From NCBI GenBank assembly GCA_030602145.1, contig JAUWAH010000113.1:1-7326 (forward strand): a DNA stretch of 7,326 nucleotides. Direction: 5' to 3'. The position numbers were made by a program, and so were the translations under genes. The notes under the pieces were generated by a model. It was not told the origin of the DNA. It made no database searches and was given only the letters and a program-made list of their open reading frames with translations. The DNA is from Desulfobulbus sp. (GTDB lineage: Bacteria > Desulfobacterota > Desulfobulbia > Desulfobulbales > Desulfobulbaceae). Position 1 is the first letter of the stretch. Each line of letters starts with the position of its first letter. Below, in pieces: positions 1 to 7,326 of this stretch.

Positions 1-2201
<2,201 letters not shown>

Positions 2202-2357
2202 GGGATTTTCTCCTTGTTCTGCGGCAATGAGGGGAAAACGGTGTTCGGCGGGTGCGAGCTGCCGAGGGTTGGTGTGGTTGCTTCTGGTGGCATCGGCTTC
2301 GTTTGTTCAGCCAACGTCCTTTCGGAGCGGCCGGTTAACCCGGACCAGCCATGCCGG

Positions 2358-3761
2358 TCAGAAAGAACTGCTGCAGTCCCAGCAATGAGTGCACAACTGT
2401 TCCTTGGGCAAGCCGATGGCGGCTACCAGATCCTCAAGCCGCTGGTAGCGGAGCGAGGTGAGGCCCAGCAGGCGGCGGATCTCCTCGACCAGGGCGCACT
2501 GCTTGGCCGATCCGGCCTGCGCATACAGGGGCAGGTCCTTGTCCTCGGCCCCTTCGAGGGTGTGGATGGTTTTGCGGCCGAGCAGATCCAGGGTCGAGCG
2601 CGAGGTGGAGAAGTTGAGGAATATGCACGGGTGGATCAGGGCAGGGCAGGCCAGGCGGACATGGACCTCGCGGGCGCCGTAATCGAACAGCATCCGCACG
2701 TTGTCCTTGAGCTGGGTGCCGCGGACGATGGAATCGTCGCAGAGCATCAGCCGGCGACCCTCGATGAGCCGGCGGACCGGAATCAGCTTCATCTTGGCCA
2801 CCAGGTCGCGCATCGCCTGGTCCTGGGGCATGAAGCTGCGCGGCCAGGTCGGGGTGTACTTGACGAAGGGCCGGTTGTAGGGGATTTTCTTTTCGTTGGC
2901 ATAGCCAAGGGCATGGCCGATGCCCGAATCCGGTATGCCGGCGACGAGATCCACCGGGGTGTCGTCGTGACGGGCTAGGGCACGGCCGCAATCGTAGCGA
3001 ACCTGCTCGACGTTGATACCCTCGTATTCGGAGGCCGGATAGCCGTAATAGACCCAGAGGAAGGAGCAGATCTGCATCCGGGGTCCCGGAGCGATACGCT
3101 GTTCCCAGCCGTCGGCGGTCAGGAAAAGGACTTCTCCGGGTCCGAGAAAACAGGAGGTTTCGAAATCCAGGTTGGGGAAGGCGCTGGTCTCGGAGCTGAC
3201 CGCCGTTGCCCCCGGCCTGCGGCCCACCGCCAGCGGTGTCCGTCCCAGCCGGTCGCGGGCCGCATAGATGCCCTTGTCGGTCAGCAGCAGCATCGAACAG
3301 GAGCCCTGGATGGCCTCCTGGGCACGGCGGATGCCGGCTTCGAAGCTGTCCTCCTGGCAGATCAGCATCGCCGCCACCTCGGTGGGGTTGGTGACGCCGT
3401 CGGAGGTGCCGGAGAAATACTTCTTGCCGGAAAAGGCGGTTTGCACCAGATCGTCCATGTTGTTGATCCGGCCGACGGTGACGATGCCGAAAGTGCCGAG
3501 GTGCGATCCGATGATCAGGGGCTGCGGATCGGTGTCGCTGATTACGCCGATGCCCTGGAGGCCGTGGAACCGCCGTAGTTCGGATTCGAACTTGGTGCGA
3601 AAATAGCTGTTTTCGATGTTGTGGATGGCGCGGTGGAAGCCGTGGGTGTTGCGAACGGCCATGCCGCCCCGCTTGGTGCCCAGGTGGGAGTGGTAGTCGG
3701 TGCCGTAATAGAGATCGGCGACGCAATCAGTCTGGGAGACGATGCCGAAGAGTCCGCCCAT
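2358..3761 (-). CDS. PurF-like phosphoribosyltransferase with degenerate glutaminase domain
   Basis: This 467-residue protein has the architecture of amidophosphoribosyltransferase (PurF, COG0034): an N-terminal Ntn/GATase-II-like domain (about 1-225) and a C-terminal phosphoribosyltransferase domain (about 235-400). Classical PurF makes phosphoribosylamine from PRPP and glutamine, the first purine step. The PRPP loop is clear (CDDSIVRGT, 341-349), as is the flexible loop region ending RSFMPQDQ (308-315). Four cysteines match the [4Fe-4S] ligands of Bacillus PurF: Cys232 (ICSF), Cys379 (HPC), Cys457 and Cys460 (CTHC). The protein begins MGGLFGIVS, however, so the N-terminal nucleophilic Cys of GATase-II enzymes is replaced by Gly. 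By hand alignment, the conserved Arg, oxyanion Asn and glutamine-binding Asp are also lost. The start is chosen because the domain begins there, with AGAGGA at 3771-3766 (short 4-nt spacing). The frame stays open 55 codons upstream, but that stretch covers the leader and candidate promoter. I recall similar MGG..G.VS...CVTDLFYGTDYHSH proteins in Bacteroidetes, Clostridia and delta-proteobacteria, usually labelled amidophosphoribosyltransferase. The actual reaction is uncertain. Confidence 0.9.
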   Translation of the reverse strand: MGGLFGIVSQTDCVADLYYGTDYHSHLGTKRGGMAVRNTHGFHRAIHNIENSYFRTKFESELRRFHGLQGIGVISDTDPQPLIIGSHLGTFGIVTVGRINNMDDLVQTAFSGKKYFSGTSDGVTNPTEVAAMLICQEDSFEAGIRRAQEAIQGSCSMLLLTDKGIYAARDRLGRTPLAVGRRPGATAVSSETSAFPNLDFETSCFLGPGEVLFLTADGWEQRIAPGPRMQICSFLWVYYGYPASEYEGINVEQVRYDCGRALARHDDTPVDLVAGIPDSGIGHALGYANEKKIPYNRPFVKYTPTWPRSFMPQDQAMRDLVAKMKLIPVRRLIEGRRLMLCDDSIVRGTQLKDNVRMLFDYGAREVHVRLACPALIHPCIFLNFSTSRSTLDLLGRKTIHTLEGAEDKDLPLYAQAGSAKQCALVEEIRRLLGLTSLRYQRLEDLVAAIGLPKEQLCTHCWDCSSSF

Positions 3762-3765
3762 GGTG

Positions 3766-3771
3766 TCCTCT
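3766..3771 (-). promoter_or_regulatory. Shine-Dalgarno that fixes the PurF-like start
   Basis: AGAGGA lies 4 nt before the ATG at 3761 on the minus strand. The spacing is short, but this is the only purine-rich site near the first residue of the conserved domain. It argues against the in-frame start 55 codons further upstream. Confidence 0.55.
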
Positions 3772-3786
3772 GCTGTTGTGGTCCGG

Positions 3787-3810
3787 GCCGGTTGTTTGAA
3801 ACAGGCCGGC
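3787..3810 (-). promoter_or_regulatory. Leader hairpin upstream of PurF-like gene
   Basis: An inverted repeat sits between the candidate promoter and the ribosome binding site. GCCGG (3787-3791) pairs with CCGGC (3806-3810), and inside it TGTTT/AAACA forms a near-palindrome centred at 3798. It is not followed by a T-run in either direction, so it is not an obvious intrinsic terminator. It could be an mRNA leader structure or an operator. No protein or ligand can be assigned. Confidence 0.35.
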
Positions 3811-3878
3811 ACGGTCTGTCGATTCGTTGTGTTGCCTTTCGCCGACCGGCCACCAGAGGCCGAAGCTGAAACCGCAGC

Positions 3879-3907
3879 AAGGTAGATGGTTTCCGCCCAT
3901 CTGTCCA
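3879..3907 (-). promoter_or_regulatory. Candidate sigma70-type promoter for PurF-like gene and carB
   Basis: Read on the minus strand, TGGACA (3907-3902) is a 5/6 match to the -35 consensus. It is followed by exactly 17 nt and then TACCTT (3884-3879), a weaker -10 that keeps the first two T-A positions and the final T. Transcription would start near 3872 and leave a leader of about 110 nt before the ATG at 3761. The -35/-10 spacer contains a perfect dyad, listed separately. This is inferred from consensus match only. Confidence 0.45.
3884..3902. promoter_or_regulatory. Perfect dyad in promoter spacer (possible operator)
   Basis: AGATGG (3884-3889) and CCATCT (3897-3902) are exact inverted repeats separated by 7 nt. 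They fill the spacer of the candidate promoter, where a bound dimeric repressor would block RNA polymerase. It does not resemble the E. coli PurR box. The same GATGG/CCATC core recurs in the hairpin at 3923-3938. Confidence 0.4.
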
Positions 3908-3922
3908 TACAATTTTGTCGCA

Positions 3923-3938
3923 CCATCGGGGGCGATGG
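3923..3938 (-). repeat. Short perfect hairpin downstream of the ATPase gene
   Basis: CCATCG and CGATGG form a 6-bp perfect stem around a 4-nt loop, 34 nt after the ATPase stop codon. On the minus strand it is followed by TGCGACAAAATT, with no U-tract, so it is at best a weak or factor-assisted terminator. It lies just upstream of the candidate promoter and shares the CCATC/GATGG core with the dyad at 3884-3902. It may therefore be part of the same regulatory site. Confidence 0.35.
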
Positions 3939-3971
3939 AAATCCGTTTACCCTGCACTCCGCAAATCCGGG

Positions 3972-6641
3972 TCACCGGCGTTTTCGAATCACCACCTTCC
4001 TCAGTTCTTCCAGGCAGAGAAAGAGCACCGCCCAGGGGAGCAGGAACAACCAGGTGGAGGCGTCGAGCGGGGCGGTCGCAAACAGGGCGTTGCCGAGGGG
4101 GGTGTAGACAACCGTAAGAATCAGGACGGTTTCGAGCAGGATGCCCGCCGTGATCAGCGGATTGCCGGTAACCCCCGTGCTCAGGAGAGAGCGATGGTCG
4201 CTCCGGCAGTGGAACACGTTTACCATCTGCATGACGATGATGCTGCTCAGATAGGCGGTGGTCGCCTGCATAAAGAGCTTGCTGTCCATGGCCAGTTCCT
4301 GGCCGTACTGCCATCCGCCCTGCCACAGGACAAAGAAGAAACAGGCCATGGCCGCCATGGCCTCGAACACACCCAGGAATAAATAGGCACGCCAGGCCAG
4401 GGGCCAATTGAACAGCCGCTCGTGGCGTCGGCGAGGTGGCCTCCGCATGACCTCGGGATCGGGCTTTTCCGCGCCCAGTCCCAGAGCCGTCAGGGAATCG
4501 GTGCCCATGTCGACCAGAAGGATCTGGATCGGCAGCAGGGCCAGGGGAATCTTCAGGAGAACAAAGGCAAGATAGGGAATGAGTTCGGGAATGTTATGCG
4601 CCAGGATGTAGGTGAGAAACCTGCGGATGTTGTCGAACACGGCCCGTCCTTCCTCGACGGCACTGACAATGCTGGCAAAGTTGTCGTCGAGCAGGACCAT
4701 GTCGGCGGCTTCCTTGGCCACGTCGGTTCCGGTGAGGCCCATGGCGATGCCGATATGGGCGCTCTTCAGGGCGGGCGCGTCGTTGACCCCGTCGCCGGTG
4801 ACGGCAACCACGTGCTGCTTCATCTTCAAGGCATCGACGATCCGCATTTTCTGATCTGCGGAGACCCTCGCGAAGAGGATGTCCTCCTCGTCCAGGGCCA
4901 GCCGCAGTTGGGTTTCCGAATAGCCGCGCAACATATCTCCGGATACGACCAGGGGGTTCTCCGACCGGACCAGCCCGATCTCACGGGCAATGGCCCTGGC
5001 TGTGCTGGGATGGTCGCCGGTGACCATGATCACCTTGATACCCGCCCGGTGGCACTTGTCGATGGCCTCCGGCACCTCCGGTCGGGGAGGGTCCTCCAAC
5101 CCGGCCAGGCCGGCCAGGACAAGCTCTTCTTCCAGGTCCGACTGCTGCCGCCAGCCGAGAGAGAGGGGACGGGAGGCCAGGGCAAGGACACGCATGCCCT
5201 GTTCGGCCAACGACTCCTGGATCTGCCGGAAATGGGTGCGATCCCCTTCGGTCATCGGTCGGGCCGTGCCGCCTTGCAGAAAGTGGGTGCAGCGGGTGAA
5301 GAGAACCTCCGGCGCGCCCTTGCAGTACAGGTGCGGCGAGCCGTCGATGGCATAGATGACGCTCTGCCGCATCCTTTCCGCATCGAAACAGATCTCGTCC
5401 AGCTTCTCCTCGCGGGCGGGCACGGTGCGCATCTCCGCCGCCAGGTCGGCCAGGGCAATCTCCATGGGATCGCCCGACAACACGGTCCGACCGTTCTTCT
5501 CTCCTTCGCGCAGATCGTGGCACAGGCGGGCGGTGAGGAAAAAGGGCCGATAGTCCTCAATGAAGCGCGATATTCCGTCTGCGTTGACCCGCTCTCCACC
5601 GAGCACCACGGTGTGTACCCGCATGCGATTTTGGGTCAGGGTTCCGGTCTTGTCTGTGCAGATGACGGTGGTGGCGCCAAGCGTCTCCACCGAGGGCAGG
5701 TGTCGAATGAGCACGTTGCGCTTGGCCATCCGTTGGGTGGCAAGCACCAGGGCCAGGGTGAGGGTGGGGAGCAGGCCTTCCGGCACCATGGCGATGAGAA
5801 TGCCGATGGCAAAGATGAAGTCGTCCCACAGCGGCAGGCCGACAAAGCGACCGATCAGGAAAAAGAAGAGGCCGATGCAGACCGAGCACACCCCGATCAC
5901 CCTGCTCAGATGAGCGATCTCCCGATGCAGGGGAGAGCTGACCTCGCCGCCCGACTGGGTGAGATGGGCGATTTTGCCGAACTCGGTCCGGCGGCCGGTG
6001 GCATAGACCAGGGCCTTGGCCTGCCCGGCCACCATGGTGGTGCCGGCCAGCAGGATGTTTTTGCCGAAGAGGAGATTCTTCTCGCCGCAGGGTGCGGCGT
6101 CACGAACCAGGGGCAGCGATTCGCCGGTGATGGAGGCGTTGTTGACCCGGACGTCGAACCCTTCCACGAGCCGGCAATCCGCAGGGATATAATCGCCCTG
6201 GGCAAGCAGGACGATGTCGCCAGGCACCAGGCGTTCCCGCTCCAGCCGGCTCACCTTGTTGTCCCTGAGGACGTCGACCTGCTGCGGCAGCAGCTTGTGC
6301 AGGGCCGCCAGGGTCTGTTCGACCCGATGCTCCTGCCAGAAGGAAAAGGCGCCGCTCACCAGGATGACCGTAATCACGGTCCAGGCCAGTCGCACCATGC
6401 CCTGTCCCGGCGCAAACCATTCGGCCACGAAGGCCAGAGCCGCGGCAACCCAGAGAATGACGGAGAACAGGTTGACCAATTCCCGCAGAAATCGAAGCCA
6501 CGGGGGAGCCTTGCTCACCTGCTCCAGCCTGTTGGCCCCATACTCGCGATAGCGGCGCTCCGCCTCGGGGTGATCCAGGCCGGCAAGCGAGGAGCGGAGC
6601 CGGGCGAGCGCTTCGGATGCGGACACCTGATGGATCTGCAT
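3972..6641 (-). CDS. P-type (PII) cation-transporting ATPase, Na,K-ATPase-like
   Basis: This is a complete 889-residue ATP-driven cation pump of the inner membrane. Domains in order: N-terminal cation-ATPase segment (1-75, EALARL...GLDHPEAERRYREYGANRL); M1-M2 (about 53-103); actuator domain with TGES at 172-175; M3-M4 (about 245-300) with PEGLL at 287-291; phosphorylation site DKTGT at 330-334; nucleotide domain with KGAPE at 441-445; TGDH at 541-544 and the hinge TGDGVNDAP at 615-623; M5-M10 (about 675-880). Membrane cation-site motifs are Glu288 in VPEGLL, Asn683 and Glu686 in HNIPEL, and Asp711 and Asp715 in VDMGTD. These match the Na,K-/H,K-ATPase pattern better than the SERCA pattern (N..TD in M6). 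The C-terminal EELRKVVIRKRR also resembles the end of Na,K-ATPase alpha. No beta subunit is nearby. The transported ion cannot be settled from sequence: Na+, K+, H+ and Ca2+ are all possible. The ATG follows a very strong GGAGGAGGT site. Confidence 0.93.
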   Translation of the reverse strand: MQIHQVSASEALARLRSSLAGLDHPEAERRYREYGANRLEQVSKAPPWLRFLRELVNLFSVILWVAAALAFVAEWFAPGQGMVRLAWTVITVILVSGAFSFWQEHRVEQTLAALHKLLPQQVDVLRDNKVSRLERERLVPGDIVLLAQGDYIPADCRLVEGFDVRVNNASITGESLPLVRDAAPCGEKNLLFGKNILLAGTTMVAGQAKALVYATGRRTEFGKIAHLTQSGGEVSSPLHREIAHLSRVIGVCSVCIGLFFFLIGRFVGLPLWDDFIFAIGILIAMVPEGLLPTLTLALVLATQRMAKRNVLIRHLPSVETLGATTVICTDKTGTLTQNRMRVHTVVLGGERVNADGISRFIEDYRPFFLTARLCHDLREGEKNGRTVLSGDPMEIALADLAAEMRTVPAREEKLDEICFDAERMRQSVIYAIDGSPHLYCKGAPEVLFTRCTHFLQGGTARPMTEGDRTHFRQIQESLAEQGMRVLALASRPLSLGWRQQSDLEEELVLAGLAGLEDPPRPEVPEAIDKCHRAGIKVIMVTGDHPSTARAIAREIGLVRSENPLVVSGDMLRGYSETQLRLALDEEDILFARVSADQKMRIVDALKMKQHVVAVTGDGVNDAPALKSAHIGIAMGLTGTDVAKEAADMVLLDDNFASIVSAVEEGRAVFDNIRRFLTYILAHNIPELIPYLAFVLLKIPLALLPIQILLVDMGTDSLTALGLGAEKPDPEVMRRPPRRRHERLFNWPLAWRAYLFLGVFEAMAAMACFFFVLWQGGWQYGQELAMDSKLFMQATTAYLSSIIVMQMVNVFHCRSDHRSLLSTGVTGNPLITAGILLETVLILTVVYTPLGNALFATAPLDASTWLFLLPWAVLFLCLEELRKVVIRKRR

Positions 6642-6646
6642 GGACG

Positions 6647-6667
6647 ACCTCCTCCGTGGTTGGAGGT
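6647..6667 (-). promoter_or_regulatory. Strong Shine-Dalgarno of the ATPase within a possible masking hairpin
   Basis: GGAGGAGGT (6655-6647) lies 5 nt before the ATPase ATG at 6641 and is near-perfect for 16S pairing. Just upstream on the transcript, ACCTCC (6667-6662) is exactly complementary to GGAGGT (6652-6647) with a 9-nt loop. Alternatively, its CCTCC pairs with GGAGG (6655-6651) with a 6-nt loop. Either fold would hide the ribosome binding site. The complementarity is seen directly; regulation by it is inference. Confidence 0.5.
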
Positions 6668-6712
6668 GGGACGGCGGACGAAGACGGGTCGGCTGAACGA
6701 AGGGATGCCGAC

Positions 6713-6730
6713 GGGCGGTGGACGACGCCC
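6713..6730 (-). repeat. Small GC hairpin in the ATPase leader
   Basis: GGGCG and CGCCC form a 5-bp stem with an 8-nt loop in the region upstream of the ATPase. It has no following T-run, so it is not an evident terminator. In DNA this GC-rich, such short stems arise by chance, and it is listed mainly as part of the description of the 168-bp gap at 6642-6809. Confidence 0.2.
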
Positions 6731-6751
6731 TTGTCGGTTCTCGTGCCAGGC

Positions 6752-6780
6752 ATGGTAACTCGCTGACAGTCGGTTGGAAA
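6752..6780 (-). promoter_or_regulatory. Weak promoter candidate for the ATPase
   Basis: On the minus strand TTTCCA (6780-6775, 4/6 match to -35) is separated by 17 nt from TACCAT (6757-6752, 4/6 match to -10). Transcription would begin near 6745, about 100 nt before the ATG. It is the best sigma70-like pair I can find in the gap. The ATPase could also be read from the promoter of the small genes upstream, since no terminator is visible after 6810. Confidence 0.3.
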
Positions 6781-6809
6781 GAGGGAATTCGACTTCGGGC
6801 TCCGCCGCT

Positions 6810-7040
6810 TCAGTTCCGTTTGGTGCCCTTGTAGGTGAAGGCGTTGGCAATCATCTTGAAGAAGGTCCCCTTGTCGATGCCGATATCCCGGCCGCAGGGG
6901 CAGCGGATTCTCTGCTCGTCCGCCAGGGCGTGGTAGATTCTGGTGATCCGCGCCTTGTGACAGCGAAGCACTTCGCCGGGGCCGATCTTGTCATACCGCC
7001 AGAGTTTTCTCTTGCAGGCTGCGCAGTGGATGATCAGCAC
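6810..7040 (-). CDS. Small zinc-ribbon-like protein of unknown function
   Basis: This is a complete 76-residue basic protein with five cysteines: Cys6 and Cys9 (CAAC), Cys27, then Cys47 and Cys49 (CPCG). The paired CxxC and CxC knuckles suggest one structural zinc site of the zinc-ribbon kind. The end, ..FKMIANAFTYKGTKRN, is lysine/aromatic-rich, and there is no signal peptide or membrane segment. I recall similar short proteins (CP.C.K.L..Y.KIG.G..L.C then C.CG..IGID.G) in delta-proteobacteria, but no function or gene name. The start is GTG at 7040, supported by GAGG 6 nt upstream. It is the sensible start between the preceding in-frame TGA (7061-7059) and the first cysteine pair. The gene follows its upstream neighbour by only 18 nt, which indicates an operon. 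Zinc binding, and any nucleic-acid or protein binding, is inference. Confidence 0.75.
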   Translation of the reverse strand: MLIIHCAACKRKLWRYDKIGPGEVLRCHKARITRIYHALADEQRIRCPCGRDIGIDKGTFFKMIANAFTYKGTKRN

Positions 7041-7058
7041 GGGGTTCCTCGCTGCGGC

Positions 7059-7326
7059 TCATATCTTCTGGCGTTCACGATCAAGCTCCTCCGGACCCGA
7101 GAATTTGATCAGACGGATTTTCCTGCTTCTGGGAAATTCCCGCCGAATCATGGTCCCCAGTTCCCTGGCCAGTTTATCGGGGGGCAGTTCCAGCCTCAGG
7201 GCGGCATGGCCGTCCTCGCGGACCTCGATAAGCGCCGCCGTCCTCTTGATGATGGCGATGCCCCGGTTGCGTTTGTAGGACAGCAGGAGGATGCCGCCGG
7301 GAGGGGGGATCTTCTTCAGCAGCCGC
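7059..7326 (-). CDS. C-terminal part of a conserved-looking small protein, 5' end outside window
   Basis: The minus-strand frame is open from the window edge to a TGA at 7061-7059, giving 88 residues from RLLKKIPPPGGILLLSYKRN to DRERQKI. The start codon lies beyond the window, so total length is unknown. The fragment is rich in Lys and Arg. It has a hydrophobic strand-like segment (GGILLLSYKRNRGIAIIK), then LELPPDKLARELGTMIRREF and a last strand (RKIRLIKF). This reads like a compact alpha/beta domain, with no signal peptide visible. I do not recognise a named family. Its stop is 18 nt from the GTG of the zinc-ribbon gene, and the two are in the same frame, so they are very likely co-transcribed and may work together. 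Coding status rests on the uninterrupted frame, sensible composition and tight spacing. Confidence 0.62.
   Translation of the reverse strand, partial: RLLKKIPPPGGILLLSYKRNRGIAIIKRTAALIEVREDGHAALRLELPPDKLARELGTMIRREFPRSRKIRLIKFSGPEELDRERQKI

Noticed and set aside
2202..2357. Terminator or pyrimidine attenuator before carB
   Set aside because: The GGTTAACC palindrome near 2335 has no following T-run on the minus strand and no alternative antiterminator is evident. Only the carB Shine-Dalgarno at 2210-2215 is convincing in this gap.
3762..3926. 55-codon N-terminal extension of the PurF-like protein
   Set aside because: The extension would translate the candidate promoter and leader. Its sequence resembles no propeptide ending just before a catalytic Cys, and the conserved domain with a nearby Shine-Dalgarno begins at 3761.
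4422..6758. Long plus-strand open frame (778 codons) antisense to the ATPase
   Set aside because: It is the complement of a protein with every P-type ATPase motif. Its low-complexity GQ/H/D-rich translation has no fold signature and no convincing ribosome site.
6642..6809. Small minus-strand gene in the gap (frame starting ATG near 6753 and running into the ATPase region)
   Set aside because: The frame is out of phase with the ATPase and overlaps it extensively, with arginine/proline/serine-rich shadow composition and no ribosome site.
7059..7061. TGA as a selenocysteine codon joining the two small ORFs
   Set aside because: I see no strong SECIS-like hairpin immediately downstream, and a good ribosome site plus GTG follow within seven codons. 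Two separate genes is the simpler reading.
7059..7064. ATG overlapping the TGA stop of the upstream partial gene
   Set aside because: ATG at 7062 makes an ATGA overlap, but it is out of frame with the five-cysteine protein. The GTG at 7040 is in frame and has its own GAGG.

Overview
This is a GC-rich bacterial chromosomal window in which every supported gene lies on the minus strand, so transcription runs from high to low coordinates. In that order the genes are: the C-terminal part of an unnamed small protein (7326-7059), a 76-residue zinc-ribbon-like protein (7040-6810), an 889-residue P-type cation ATPase (6641-3972), a 467-residue PurF-like protein (3761-2358), and the first 733 codons of carB (2201-1), whose 3' end is outside the window. 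There are no tRNA or rRNA genes, mobile elements or CRISPR repeats. GC content and the style of the CarB and PurF-like proteins suggest an anaerobic delta-proteobacterial lineage (Desulfobacterota, perhaps Desulfobulbales). This is an impression from memory of protein families, not a database result.

Region by region: 7326-6810 holds two small, closely spaced ORFs that look like an operon of conserved proteins of unknown function. A 168-bp gap follows, with a weak promoter candidate and a hairpin that could mask the very strong Shine-Dalgarno sequence of the ATPase. The ATPase has all P-type catalytic motifs, and its membrane cation-site motifs look more like animal Na,K-ATPase than SERCA. 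The next 210-bp gap carries a plausible sigma70-type promoter with a perfect dyad between its -35 and -10 elements and a second GATGG/CCATC hairpin upstream. The PurF-like gene and carB are 156 bp apart with no evident terminator or strong promoter between them, so they are probably co-transcribed.

The most interesting object is the PurF-like protein. It keeps the phosphoribosyltransferase PRPP loop and the four cysteines expected to bind the [4Fe-4S] cluster in Bacillus-type PurF, but its N-terminus begins Met-Gly-Gly instead of exposing the catalytic cysteine. By hand alignment, the other glutaminase residues are also replaced. It should therefore not be annotated as an ordinary glutamine-dependent PRPP amidotransferase. 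Its position directly before carB, the large subunit of another glutamine-dependent enzyme, makes its nitrogen source and role an open question.
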